From NCBI RefSeq assembly GCF_001866645.1, contig NZ_MLYP01000050.1, positions 62,001 to 126,000 on the forward strand: a DNA stretch of 64,000 nucleotides, read 5' to 3'. Made by a program: the position numbers and the translations under genes. Source of the DNA: Streptomyces colonosanans. GTDB taxonomy: Bacteria > Actinomycetota > Actinomycetes > Streptomycetales > Streptomycetaceae. A model generated the notes under the pieces. That model saw only the letters and a program-made list of their open reading frames with translations. It did not search any database and was not told the DNA's origin. Of the stretch, positions 1-8,617 are shown piece after piece. Position 1 is the first letter of the stretch. Each line of letters begins with the position of its first letter.

Positions 1-1036
1 AGTGCCCGGCGAGCTTGGCGTAGGTCTCCGGGCGGTCGTCGTACTCGGCGCGCATCCGGCCGCCGTACTGATAGATCGCGTCGTAGCCGCCCCACAGGAT
101 GCGGTTGTCGGCGGAGAGCCGGAAGTAGTGGAACTGGTTGGCCGAGTCCCCGAGTCCCTGCCGGTTCTTCCAGCCGATCGAGGCCAGTTGGTCGGCGGTC
201 AGCGGCTCGGTCATCAGCGCGTAGTCGTAGACCGGGACGGTGTAGGAGCGGACGCGCTTGACCAGGTTCGGGAAGATGTTCGTACCGAGCGCCACCCGGC
301 GGGCGCGGATGCCGCCGTACGGGGTGCGTACGGCCATGCCGCCCCCGTACGGCTTCAGGGAGAGCGCGGGCGTGTGCTCGTAGATCCGGACGCCGAGTTC
401 GAGGCAGGCGCGCTTCAGGCCCCAGGCGAGCTTGGCCGGGTGGAGCATGGCCACGCCCCGGCGGTCGTACAGGCCGGCGCGGAAGGTCGGGGAGTCGACC
501 TGTTCCCGTACCGCCTCGGCATCCAGGAAGTCGGTGCCCTCGGCGAGGCCCTGGTCCTTCATCTCCGTGTACCAGTCGCGCAGTTCCTGCGCCTGGTACG
601 CCTCGGTCGCGACGTCGAGCTCGCCGGTGCGCTCGAACTCGCAGTCCAGGGAGTAGCGGGCGACCGCCTTCTCGATCTCGTCGAGGTTGCGGGCGCCCAG
701 CTCCTCCAGCTTGTGGATCTCGTCCGGCCAGCGGGCGAGGCCGTTAGCCAGGCCGTGAGTGAGGGAGGCGGCACAGAAGCCGCCGTTGCGGCCCGAGGCG
801 GCCCAGCCCGCCTCGCGGCCCTCCACCAGCACCACATCCCGCTCGGGGTCGCGCTCCTTGGCGATGAGCGCGGTCCACAGTCCGCTGTAGCCGCCACCGA
901 CGACCAGCAGGTCGCAGGTCTCGGCGCCGGTGAGCGCGGGCTCGGGGTGGGGCTTGCCGGGGTCTTCCAGCCAGTACGAGACCGGCTGGGCATCGGAAAG
1001 AGACTTGGTCCAACGGGTCATGGCGCTTGGGGCCAT
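1..1036 (-). CDS. FAD-dependent amine oxidoreductase (DAO/PuuB-like), C-terminus cut by window edge
   Basis: Only about the first 345 residues are visible; the gene runs off the left edge. The N-terminus carries a dinucleotide-binding fold with GGGYSG at residues 47-52, followed by the ASGRNGGF segment typical of D-amino-acid-oxidase-type FAD enzymes such as gamma-glutamylputrescine oxidase. The ATG at 1036 is chosen because GGGAG lies 8 bases upstream; a second in-frame ATG lies at 1021. It is the last gene of the polyamine transport operon, 38 bp after the second permease, so oxidation of an imported polyamine or its gamma-glutamyl derivative to an aldehyde is the likely job, with the aldehyde passed to the dehydrogenase at the operon head. 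The exact substrate is inferred from context only. Confidence 0.85.
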   Translation of the reverse strand, partial: MAPSAMTRWTKSLSDAQPVSYWLEDPGKPHPEPALTGAETCDLLVVGGGYSGLWTALIAKERDPERDVVLVEGREAGWAASGRNGGFCAASLTHGLANGLARWPDEIHKLEELGARNLDEIEKAVARYSLDCEFERTGELDVATEAYQAQELRDWYTEMKDQGLAEGTDFLDAEAVREQVDSPTFRAGLYDRRGVAMLHPAKLAWGLKRACLELGVRIYEHTPALSLKPYGGGMAVRTPYGGIRARRVALGTNIFPNLVKRVRSYTVPVYDYALMTEPLTADQLASIGWKNRQGLGDSANQFHYFRLSADNRILWGGYDAIYQYGGRMRAEYDDRPETYAKLAGH

Positions 1037-1074
1037 GATTTCAACTCCCTACGGGTGCATTTCGCCGTGCGGCT

Positions 1075-1875
1075 TTACGCCTTCTGGCGATTTCGGCGAT
1101 TGCCGATGGCCATGGAGACCAGGACGAACAGTACGGCGAGGGCGAACATGGCCGTACCGATGACATTGATCTGAACGGGGGTTCCGCGCTGCGCCGAGCC
1201 CCAGACGAACATGGGGAAGGTGACGGTCGAACCCGCGTTGAAATTGGTGATGATGAAATCGTCGAAGGAGAGCGCGAAGGCGAGCAGCGCGCCCGCGGCG
1301 ATTCCGGGTGCCGCGATGGGCAGGGTGACGCGCAGGAACGTCTGCACCGGTCCGGCGTAGAGGTCCTGGGCCGCCTGCTCCAGGCGCGGGTCCATCGACA
1401 TCACGCGCGCCTTGACCGCGGTGACGACGAAGCTGAGGCAGAACATGATGTGCGCGATCAGGATCGTCCAGAACCCGAGCTGCGCGCCCATGTTGAGGAA
1501 GAGGGTGAGCAGCGAGGCCGCCATGACGACCTCGGGCATCGCCATCGGCAGGAAGATGAGCGAACTCACGGCCCCCCGCGCGCGGAAGCGGTAGCGGACC
1601 AGTGCGAAGGCGATCATCGTGCCGAGGACGGTCGCCCCGATCGTCGCCCACACCGCGATCTGGAGGCTGATCGACAGCGAGCCGCACATGTCGGCGACAC
1701 CGCACGGGTCCTTCCAGGCGTCCGTGGAGAACCGCTGCCACTGGTAGTTGAAGCGCCCCTTCGGCTTGTTGAAGGAGAACACCGTGACGATGACGTTGGG
1801 CAGCAGCAGATATCCGAGCGTCAACAGTCCTGCGATGACGACGAGATGGCGCTTGAGCCAGCGTACGAAGGCCAT
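1075..1875 (-). CDS. potC: Polyamine ABC transporter permease, PotC-like
   Basis: Integral membrane subunit of a spermidine/putrescine-type importer, 266 residues. About six membrane segments are visible, starting with VIAGLLTLGYLLLPNVIVTV near residue 14. The EAA loop that contacts the ATPase is seen as EQAAQDLYAGPVQTF in the third quarter of the protein. The start ATG directly abuts the TAA stop of the upstream permease gene with no gap, indicating translational coupling. The length is normal for PotC. Substrate specificity cannot be read from the permease; the polyamine assignment rests on the whole operon. Confidence 0.9.
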   Translation of the reverse strand: MAFVRWLKRHLVVIAGLLTLGYLLLPNVIVTVFSFNKPKGRFNYQWQRFSTDAWKDPCGVADMCGSLSISLQIAVWATIGATVLGTMIAFALVRYRFRARGAVSSLIFLPMAMPEVVMAASLLTLFLNMGAQLGFWTILIAHIMFCLSFVVTAVKARVMSMDPRLEQAAQDLYAGPVQTFLRVTLPIAAPGIAAGALLAFALSFDDFIITNFNAGSTVTFPMFVWGSAQRGTPVQINVIGTAMFALAVLFVLVSMAIGNRRNRQKA

Positions 1876-2802
1876 TTAAACCAGATCCTCCGTCCCGGAC
1901 CGGCGGATGTAGAACGTGACCATGATGAGGATCGCGGCCATGAGGATGAAGGAGAGGGCCGCAGCCGTGGGGTAGTCGAGCACCCGCAGGAACTGCGTCT
2001 GGATGACGTTGCCGACCATGCGCGTGTCCGTGGAGCCGAGCAGATCGGCGTTGACGTAGTCGCCCGCCGCCGGGATGAAGGTCAGCAGCGTGCCGGAGAC
2101 CACGCCCGGCGTCGACAGCGGGAAGGTGACCTTCCGGAACGTCGTGAACGGCTTGGCGTACAGGTCGCCGGCCGCCTCGTGGAGACGCCCGTCGATGCGC
2201 TCCAGGGAGGTGTACAGCGGCAGGATCATGAACGGCAGGAAGTTGTACGTCAGTCCGCACACCACCGCGAGCGGGGTGGCCAGGACGCGGTCGCCCGACG
2301 TCCACCCGAGCCAGTTGGTGATGTCCAGAACGTGCAGCGCGTTCAGGGTGCCGACGACCGGGCCGCCGTCCGCGAGGATCGTCTTCCAGGCGAGCGTGCG
2401 GATCAGGAAGCTGGTGAAGAACGGCGCGATCACCAAGATCATGATCAGGTTGCGCCAGCGGCCCGCGCGGAAGGCGATGAGATACGCCAGCGGGTAGCCG
2501 AGCAGCAGGCACAGGACGGTCGCGGCGGCCGCGTAGAGCACCGAGCGGACGAACTGCGGCCAGTACTCGGACAGCGCGTCCCAGTAGGTCGCGAAGTGCC
2601 AGGTGACCTTGTAGCCGTCCTCCAGGGAACCCGTCTGCACGGAGGTGGAGGCCTGGTAGACCAACGGCAGCGCGAAGAAGACGACCAGCCACAGGATGCC
2701 GGGCAGCAGCAGCCAGTACGGCGTCCAGCGGCCCCGCTTGCGCGGGGCCTTCTCGGGGGCGGTGGGCGCGAGGGGCGGGGGCACCTCGGTGACAGCGGCC
2801 AT
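1876..2802 (-). CDS. potB: Polyamine ABC transporter permease, PotB-like
   Basis: Membrane subunit of 308 residues pairing with the following PotC-like permease. It begins with a proline- and lysine/arginine-rich cytoplasmic tail of about 30 residues, then about six membrane segments starting at YWLLLPGILWLVVFFALPLV. The EAA coupling loop is HEAAGDLYAKPFTTF. The ATG overlaps the stop of the ATPase gene by one base (TGATG), a typical coupled arrangement. The PVYQ-type periplasmic region and length fit the PotB/PotH family. Ornithine or other cationic substrates are not excluded. Confidence 0.9.
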   Translation of the reverse strand: MAAVTEVPPPLAPTAPEKAPRKRGRWTPYWLLLPGILWLVVFFALPLVYQASTSVQTGSLEDGYKVTWHFATYWDALSEYWPQFVRSVLYAAAATVLCLLLGYPLAYLIAFRAGRWRNLIMILVIAPFFTSFLIRTLAWKTILADGGPVVGTLNALHVLDITNWLGWTSGDRVLATPLAVVCGLTYNFLPFMILPLYTSLERIDGRLHEAAGDLYAKPFTTFRKVTFPLSTPGVVSGTLLTFIPAAGDYVNADLLGSTDTRMVGNVIQTQFLRVLDYPTAAALSFILMAAILIMVTFYIRRSGTEDLV

Positions 2803-3953
2803 CAGGCGGCCTCCTCCTCAACCGTCTCGATGCCCGCGTCGATGTCCTGCGCAGCGTCCAGGCCGAAGGTGTGGGCCGGGCTCCAGTGCAGCACCACGTC
2901 GGCGCCGGGCACCAGCCGGGAGTCGCGTTCGACGTTCTGGACGTAGACGGCGAACTCGGGGCAGACGGCGCTGTCGATGACGTACTGCGTGGAGACACCG
3001 ATGAAGCTGGCGTTGGCGATCTTGCCGGTGATGCGGTTGCGGCCCTCGGGGATCTCACCCGCGTCGTCGGCATGGGTGAGGGAGATCTTCTCCGGGCGGA
3101 CACCGACCAGCATCTTGCCGCCGGCCGTCGTCGGCGCGGAACATCGCGCCTTGGGCAGCGAGAGCTTGCCTCCACCGGCCTTCAGCATGATCTCCTCACC
3201 GCTCCTGGAGTCGACCTCGGCCTCGATGAAGTTGGAGCTGCCGAGGAAGTTGGCGACGAACGTGGTCCGCGGGTTCTCGTAGAGGTCGGTCGGCGAGCCG
3301 AGCTGTTCGACGCGGCCCCCGTTCATCACGGCGACCGTGTCGGCCATGGTCATGGCCTCCTCCTGGTCGTGCGTGACATGGACGAAGGTGATGCCGACCT
3401 CGGTCTGGATGCGCTTGAGCTCCAGCTGCATCTGGCGGCGCAGCTTCAGGTCGAGGGCGCCGAGCGGCTCGTCGAGCAGGAGCACCTTGGGGTGGTTGAT
3501 CAGCGCGCGGGCCACGGCCACACGCTGCTGCTGGCCGCCGGAGAGCTGGTGTGGCTTCTTCCGCGCCTGCTCGCCGAGCTGCACCAGGTCCAGCATCTCG
3601 TCGACCTGCTTCTTCACCGACTTGACGCCGCGCCGGCGCAGGCCGAAGGCGACGTTCTCGAAGATGTCGAGGTGCGGGAAGAGGGCGTAGGACTGGAAGA
3701 CCGTGTTCACCGGCCGCTTGTAGGGCGGCAGGTGCGTCACGTCCTGGTCGCCGAGGTGGACGGTGCCCGCCGTGGGCTCCTCCAGGCCGGCGATCATGCG
3801 CAGGGTGGTGGTCTTGCCGCAGCCCGACGCGCCGAGCAGGGCGAAGAAGGAGCCCTGCGGCACGGTCAGGTCGAGCGGGTGTACGGCGGTGAAGGAGCCG
3901 TACGTCTTACTGATTCCGGAGAGGCGGACGTCGCCGCTGTTGTCTGTCGTCAT
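2802..3953 (-). CDS. potA: Polyamine ABC transporter ATP-binding protein, PotA-like
   Basis: Nucleotide-binding subunit of about 383 residues. Walker A is GASGCGKTT (residues 41-49), followed by the Q-loop (VFQSYALFPH), the signature LSGGQQQRVAVARA, Walker B VLLLDEPLGALD and the switch histidine in THDQEEA; a TOBE domain fills the C-terminal third, as in PotA/FbpC. The reading frame is open further upstream, but the ATG at 3953 has AGGGG about 10 bases before it, whereas the alternative GTG at 3962 would leave almost no spacer; both overlap or closely follow the stop of the binding-protein gene. Energises the PotB/PotC pair. Confidence 0.92.
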   Translation of the reverse strand: MTTDNSGDVRLSGISKTYGSFTAVHPLDLTVPQGSFFALLGASGCGKTTTLRMIAGLEEPTAGTVHLGDQDVTHLPPYKRPVNTVFQSYALFPHLDIFENVAFGLRRRGVKSVKKQVDEMLDLVQLGEQARKKPHQLSGGQQQRVAVARALINHPKVLLLDEPLGALDLKLRRQMQLELKRIQTEVGITFVHVTHDQEEAMTMADTVAVMNGGRVEQLGSPTDLYENPRTTFVANFLGSSNFIEAEVDSRSGEEIMLKAGGGKLSLPKARCSAPTTAGGKMLVGVRPEKISLTHADDAGEIPEGRNRITGKIANASFIGVSTQYVIDSAVCPEFAVYVQNVERDSRLVPGADVVLHWSPAHTFGLDAAQDIDAGIETVEEEAA

Positions 3954-3958
3954 CTTCG

Positions 3959-5206
3959 TCACGCCCCTGTGAGCTTTGCGAACTTGTCTTCGTAGGCCGC
4001 CTCTTCCTTGTCGCTCAGCGCACGGAAGGAGTGGGACTTCGCGGCCACGGCCTTGGTGGGAACGATCAGCGGGTTGTCCGCCGCCGCCTTGTCGATCTTT
4101 GCCAGCTCTTCGCGCCCGCCGTCGACGGGACAGACGAAGTTGATGTAGGCGGAGAGCTGGGCAGCCGGCTTCGGCTCGAAGTAGAAGTCGATGAGCCGCT
4201 CGGCGTTGGTCTTGTGGCGCGCCTTGTTGGGGACCAGCAGGTTGTCGGTGCTCGTGATGAGTCCGGCTTCCGGGATGATGTAGTCCACGTCCGGGTTGTC
4301 GGCCTTGAGCTGGACGATGTCGCCGCCCCAGGCGACGCAGGCGGCCAGGTCGCCCTTGGTGAGGTCGGACGTGTAGTCGTTGCCGGTGAAGCGGCGGATC
4401 TGGCCCTTGTCGACGGCCTTCTGGATACGGGCGAGCGCCGCGTCGTAGTCGTCGCCGGTGAACTTGGCGGGGTCCTTGCCCATGTCGAGCAGCGTCATGC
4501 CGATGCTGTCGCGCATCTCCGACAGGAAGCCGACGCGTCCCTTGAGCTTGGGGTTGTCGAGCAGGTCGGAGACCGACTTCACCTCTATGCCGTCGAGCGC
4601 CTTCTTGTTGAAGGCGATGACGGTCGAGATGCCCTGCCAGGGGTAGGAGTAGGCGCGCCCGGGGTCCCAGTCCGGGTCGCGGAACTGGGCGGACAGATGG
4701 GCGAAGGCGTGCGGGAGGTTGGCCGGATCCAGCTTCTGGACCCACCCGAGGCGGATCAGCCGGGCAGCCAGCCAGTCGGTGACGACGATGAGGTCGCGAC
4801 CGGTGTCCTGACCCGCGGCAAGCTGCGGTTTGACCTTGCCGAAGAACTCGTTGTTGTCGTTGATGTCCTCGGTGTACTTGACCTTGACGCCGGTCCGTGC
4901 GGTGAACTCGTCGAGCGTGGGGTGCTTCTTCCCGCTCTTGTCGACGTCGATGTACTCCGGCCAGTTGGAGAAGTTGACGACCTTGTCCTCGGCCGAATGG
5001 TCCGAGGCGGAGACGCCGCCCTGTGTCTTGCCCGCCGCGGGGATCCCGCAGGCGCTCAGCACCCCGAGACCGCCCACCGCGAGCGCGCCGCCCGCGGAGG
5101 CGCGCAGCAGCGAACGACGGCTGAGGGAGGCCCTGCCGCTGCGGAAACTGCGCCCCATGGCGGCCAGTTGGGCCGGGAACAGGCGGTCGGCCTCGTACTG
5201 CTCCAT
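3959..5206 (-). CDS. potD: Spermidine/putrescine-type extracellular binding lipoprotein, PotD-like
   Basis: Substrate-binding protein of 415 residues. It has a twin-arginine signal (SRRSLLRASAGG, arginines 30-31), a hydrophobic core and the lipobox LSAC with the lipidated cysteine at residue 53, so it is probably exported by Tat and anchored as a lipoprotein. The mature part begins with VNFSNWPEYID, the hallmark of the PotD/PotF family, and contains FTGNDYTSDL and VAWGGDIVQL. It follows the aldehyde dehydrogenase by about 50 bp and precedes potA. A paralogue with the same motifs is encoded at 11800-12990. Putrescine, spermidine or a related diamine is the expected ligand. Confidence 0.92.
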   Translation of the reverse strand: MEQYEADRLFPAQLAAMGRSFRSGRASLSRRSLLRASAGGALAVGGLGVLSACGIPAAGKTQGGVSASDHSAEDKVVNFSNWPEYIDVDKSGKKHPTLDEFTARTGVKVKYTEDINDNNEFFGKVKPQLAAGQDTGRDLIVVTDWLAARLIRLGWVQKLDPANLPHAFAHLSAQFRDPDWDPGRAYSYPWQGISTVIAFNKKALDGIEVKSVSDLLDNPKLKGRVGFLSEMRDSIGMTLLDMGKDPAKFTGDDYDAALARIQKAVDKGQIRRFTGNDYTSDLTKGDLAACVAWGGDIVQLKADNPDVDYIIPEAGLITSTDNLLVPNKARHKTNAERLIDFYFEPKPAAQLSAYINFVCPVDGGREELAKIDKAAADNPLIVPTKAVAAKSHSFRALSDKEEAAYEDKFAKLTGA

Positions 5207-5255
5207 GCGCGTGGTGCCCTTTCGGGAGGTCGGCCGCGGTCAGCGGCCGACGTGG

Positions 5256-6809
5256 CTATCGGTCCCCGAAGATCGTGCGGTGCCAGTCCTTCCGGGCCAC
5301 CGCCGTGTTGTCGAACATTACGTGCTTGATCTGCGTGTACTCCTCGAACGAATAGGTGGACATGTCCTTGCCGAAGCCGGACGCCTTGTATCCGCCGTGG
5401 GGCATCTCGCTGATGATCGGGATGTGGTCGTTGACCCACACACAGCCCGCCTGGATCTCACGGGTGGCACGGTTCGCCCGGTACACGTCCCGGCTCCAGG
5501 CCGAGGCGGCCAGGCCGTACGGGGTGTCGTTGGCGAGCCGGATCCCGTCGTCGTCGGAGTCGAAGGGCAGCACGACCAGGACCGGGCCGAAGATCTCGGA
5601 CTGAACGATCTCGCTGTCCTGGGTTGCGTCGGCGATCAGGGTGGGCCGGTAGTAGGCACCCTCGGCGAGCTCGCCCTGCGGTGCCTCGCCGCCGGTGACC
5701 ACGCGCGCGTAGGCGCGCGCCCGGTCGACGAAACCGGCGACGCGGTCGCGCTGGACGTGGGAGATCAGCGGGCCGAGGTCGGTGCCGGTGGCGAAGGGGT
5801 CGCCGAGCTGGACGGTCTCCATGAGGGCAGCGGTCCTCTCGACGAACTCCTCGTAGAGGGGACGCTGCACGTACGCGCGCGTGGCGGCCGTGCAGTCCTG
5901 GCCGGTGTTGATGAGCGCGCCCGCGAGCGCGCCGTTGGCGGCGGCCTCCAGGTCGGCGTCGTCGAAGACGACGAAGGGCGCCTTGCCGCCGAGTTCCAGG
6001 TGGATCCGCTTGACGGTGGTGGTGGCGATCTCGGCGACGCGCCTGCCCACGGCCGTGGAGCCGGTGAAGGAGGTCATGGCCACGTCGGGGTGGCCCACGA
6101 GGTGCTCGCCCGCCTCCTTGCCGGTGCCGGTGACGATGTTGATCACGCCGTCCGGGATGCCCGCCTCGGTGGCCGCCTGGGCGAACAGGAGCGAGGTCAG
6201 CGGGGTCAGTTCGGCGGGCTTGAGGACGATCGTGTTGCCTGCGGCGATCGCCGGGAGGACCTTCCAGGCGGCCATCTGGAGGGGGTAGTTCCAGGGCGCG
6301 ATGGAGCCGACCACGCCGATGGGCTCGCGGCGGACGTAGGAGGTGTGGTCGCCGGAGTACTCGCCGGCGGACTGCCCCTGCAGGTGGCGGGCGGCACCGG
6401 CGAAGAAGGCGGTGTTGTCGATCGTGCCCGGGACGTCGAACTCGCGGGTCAGCTTGAGGGGCTTGCCGCACTGCAGGGACTCGATCCGCGCGAAGTCCTC
6501 GGCACGGTCGGCGAGGACAGCGGCAAAGCGGTGCAACGCGTCCGAGCGCTCGCCCGGGGTCGCGGCGGACCAGCCCGGGAAGGCGGCGCGGGCCGCGGCC
6601 ACGGCACGGTCGACGTCCTCGGTGCCGGCCAGTTCGTACCTGTACACCTCGGCGCCGGTCGACGGGTCGACCACCGCGTGCGTACGGCCGGACGTCCCCT
6701 TGGTCAGTTTGCCCGCAATGTACTGAGCACCGTCCGCGAAACGTTCCTGCACGGCGCGGTGCGTCTGGAAGCGGGTGTCGGCGTCGCCGGCATGTCCCGA
6801 GTTGTGCAT
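5256..6809 (-). CDS. NAD(P)-dependent aldehyde dehydrogenase, probably gamma-aminobutyraldehyde type
   Basis: Oxidises an aldehyde to the acid; in this operon the likely substrate is 4-aminobutyraldehyde or its gamma-glutamyl form produced by the FAD oxidoreductase. The 517-residue protein shows the family landmarks: APWNYPLQMA (about 171), FTGSTAVGR (about 248), the general-base glutamate E272 in LELGGK and the catalytic cysteine C306 in GQDCTA. It has an N-terminal extension of about 20 residues compared with the second dehydrogenase (13195-14634). First gene of the minus-strand polyamine operon, facing a divergent NADAR gene across a 181 bp region that holds two dyads. Confidence 0.9.
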   Translation of the reverse strand: MHNSGHAGDADTRFQTHRAVQERFADGAQYIAGKLTKGTSGRTHAVVDPSTGAEVYRYELAGTEDVDRAVAAARAAFPGWSAATPGERSDALHRFAAVLADRAEDFARIESLQCGKPLKLTREFDVPGTIDNTAFFAGAARHLQGQSAGEYSGDHTSYVRREPIGVVGSIAPWNYPLQMAAWKVLPAIAAGNTIVLKPAELTPLTSLLFAQAATEAGIPDGVINIVTGTGKEAGEHLVGHPDVAMTSFTGSTAVGRRVAEIATTTVKRIHLELGGKAPFVVFDDADLEAAANGALAGALINTGQDCTAATRAYVQRPLYEEFVERTAALMETVQLGDPFATGTDLGPLISHVQRDRVAGFVDRARAYARVVTGGEAPQGELAEGAYYRPTLIADATQDSEIVQSEIFGPVLVVLPFDSDDDGIRLANDTPYGLAASAWSRDVYRANRATREIQAGCVWVNDHIPIISEMPHGGYKASGFGKDMSTYSFEEYTQIKHVMFDNTAVARKDWHRTIFGDR

Positions 6810-6903
6810 GTCGCTCTCCTCCGCCGCCGGCCCGCGTTCACCGCGGGGGCTGGCGTAGCTCCAGCTCGAATTGAGTGCCGATCCTGGCAGAGCAAGAGGA
6901 CCT

Positions 6904-6947
6904 CAACAAGTGATTCCGTTGTTGCCTTTTGGTTACGCGACGGAATC
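6904..6947. promoter_or_regulatory. Candidate operator dyads between the polyamine operon and the NADAR gene
   Basis: Two inverted repeats share this segment: CAACAA (6904-6909) with TTGTTG (6919-6924), and GATTCCGT (6912-6919) with ACGGAATC (6940-6947), the latter a perfect 8-base pair of arms with a 20-base gap. It lies about 100 bp upstream of the aldehyde dehydrogenase start and just before the divergent gene. A regulator site is plausible but unproven. Confidence 0.35.
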
Positions 6948-6990
6948 TGTCGGACCAGATGTCGAGTCACCGCGAGAAAGGACGGACGGA

Positions 6991-7584
6991 ATGTCAGTGG
7001 TGCGTGCCACACTCGCGTGCATGGGAAAGATCGATTCCTGGGAGTCCCTGGTCAGGGAGGTCCACACGGGGGCGAGGGTCAAGTATCTGCACTTCTGGGG
7101 TCACCGCCCACGAAGAGACGGACAGATCGGGACGAGCTGCCTGAGCCAGTGGTGGCCGTCGCCGTTCACCGTGGACGGCGTGGAGTACGCGACGGCAGAG
7201 CACTGGATGATGGCGTCGAAGGCGAGGCTCTTCGACGACGCGGAGGCGGAACGCAAGGCCCTCCAGGCGCCGAATCCGGCGCTCGCCAAGAAGGCGGGGC
7301 GGCTGGTGCGCCGCTTCGACGAAGCCCTGTGGGAGCGCGAGCGGTTCGCGATCGTGGTCGAGGGCAGCGCCCACAAGTTCGCCGCACACTCCGCTCTGCG
7401 GGAGTTTCTGCTGGGCACCGGGAACCGTGTGCTCGTCGAGGCGAGCCCCATGGACCGGGTGTGGGGCATAGGGCTCGCGGCGGACGACGAGCGAGCGGCG
7501 GATCCTGGGCAGTGGCGGGGGCCGAATCTGCTGGGGTTCGCGCTGATGGAAGCGCGGGAGCGGCTGCGGGCAGGGACGGAATGA
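6991..7584 (+). CDS. NADAR-domain (YbiA-like) protein
   Basis: Protein of about 197 residues with the NADAR/YbiA signature: FWGHRP near the start, LSQWWPSPFTVDGVEYATAE with the EHWMMASKA helix, the central KFAAHSALREFLLGTG and the C-terminal WGIGL...GPNLLGFALMEAR. The E. coli relative YbiA cleaves the N-glycosidic bond of toxic riboflavin-pathway intermediates; other members act on ADP-ribose derivatives, so an N-glycosidase role is likely but the substrate is unknown. The ATG at 6991 is preceded by GAAAGGA with good spacing; ATG 7021 is an alternative that lacks a ribosome site. It is followed immediately by a strong terminator hairpin. Confidence 0.82.
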   Translation: MSVVRATLACMGKIDSWESLVREVHTGARVKYLHFWGHRPRRDGQIGTSCLSQWWPSPFTVDGVEYATAEHWMMASKARLFDDAEAERKALQAPNPALAKKAGRLVRRFDEALWERERFAIVVEGSAHKFAAHSALREFLLGTGNRVLVEASPMDRVWGIGLAADDERAADPGQWRGPNLLGFALMEARERLRAGTE

Positions 7585-7587
7585 AGA

Positions 7588-7611
7588 GGGGCCGGCCTCC
7601 CGGCCGGCCCC
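7588..7611 (+). terminator. Rho-independent-type terminator hairpin after the NADAR gene
   Basis: GGGGCCGGCC (7588-7597) pairs perfectly with GGCCGGCCCC (7602-7611) around a 4-base loop, starting 3 bases after the stop codon. There is no U tract, as is common in Streptomyces. Confidence 0.8.
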
Positions 7612-7709
7612 TTCGGTGACGGGGGACCCGATACTTGCCCACGGGATCACCGCGGAGTGGCAGCGGCCCGCCGGTGAAACCGGAACCCGGCCGTGGCCGG
7701 CCGTCGGCG

Positions 7710-8411
7710 TCAGCCGTGGAACAGCACCGGTGCCGAGGTGCCGAACGCGTCGCCGACGTAGGGCGAATCGGAGTCCGAGGAGACCTCGTTGGCCGCGACC
7801 ACGAGCCTGATGACTATCGCGGCGATCACGACGACACCGAGGACGATCCCGACGATGCCGAGGACGAATCCCGCCTGGGCCTGACCGCGGTTGTCGGCCT
7901 CGCCCCGGTCGGCCTGTTTGCGGCCCTTGACCCCGAAGACCACCGCGAGGATTCCCAGGACCAGGGAGACCACCCCGTACACGCAGAACAGGATCACCGA
8001 GAGGATGCCCAGCGCCAGCGCCGCGGTGCCGAACCCGTTGCGCGGCGGCATCGGCATGCCGGGCCAGCCGAAGCCCGCGTACCCCGGGGGCGCGGGGTAC
8101 CCATAGCCTCCGGGCGCGGCGTAGGGGGCCGCCCCAGGGCCCGAGGGCGCGATCGGTGGCGGCGGTACGGGGGAGCCCTGTTCACCCCCGCCCGGTGGAC
8201 CGGCCATCGGCGCACCCATGGGTGCGGGGCCCGCGCCGGCCGGGCCGAACCCGAAAGGAGCGAACCCGCCGGCCGCCGCACCCACCTGGGGCTCGCCGCC
8301 TCGTAGCCGCCCGGCCGGCGGATTGCCCGTCGAAGCCTTCTCCTCCGGCGGCGCCCACGGGTTGTACGCACCCTCCGCGGCGTCCGGTCCCGGATGTGCA
8401 TTGTCGCTCAC
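7710..8411 (-). CDS. Proline/glycine-rich DUF4190-type membrane protein
   Basis: 233-residue protein of unknown function. The first 135 residues are low-complexity, rich in Pro, Gly and Ala (YNPWAPPEEKA, then PAPMGAP and PPPPIAPSGPG stretches). Two membrane segments follow: TAALALGILSVILFCVYGVVSLVLGILAVVFGV and GFVLGIVGIVLGVVVIAAIVIRLVV, separated by a KGRKQADRGEADNRGQAQAG loop, which is the DUF4190 layout. A short tail with Asp/Ser follows. Such proteins are common in Streptomyces without an assigned role. Divergent from the adenosine deaminase gene across about 200 bp in which I see no clear site. Confidence 0.8.
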   Translation of the reverse strand: MSDNAHPGPDAAEGAYNPWAPPEEKASTGNPPAGRLRGGEPQVGAAAGGFAPFGFGPAGAGPAPMGAPMAGPPGGGEQGSPVPPPPIAPSGPGAAPYAAPGGYGYPAPPGYAGFGWPGMPMPPRNGFGTAALALGILSVILFCVYGVVSLVLGILAVVFGVKGRKQADRGEADNRGQAQAGFVLGIVGIVLGVVVIAAIVIRLVVAANEVSSDSDSPYVGDAFGTSAPVLFHG

Positions 8412-8617
8412 GACCAGCCCCCTTGTTGCTCCGACCCGTCATGGTACGGCCGGCCCCCACCGAGGCCCCGTCCCGCGCACGGACCCCGGCAAGGACCGCA
8501 AAACCGCTCCCACGCGTGCCGGACGTACGCCTAGGATCATCTCCGATCCACCGATCAGCCGATCACCCGCGTCCCGCCCGAACCCGGTGCCGGGACGCCG
8601 TTCCCGGGGAGGAACCC

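Noticed and set aside
2802..4745. Apparent fusion of PotA to a 260-residue N-terminal domain
   Set aside because: The N-terminal part is the potD gene read in another frame, with Arg/Pro-rich low complexity; the ATPase starts at 3953.
4830..7619. 929-residue plus-strand open frame
   Set aside because: It spans the antisense of potD and the aldehyde dehydrogenase with no recognised domain and no credible start.
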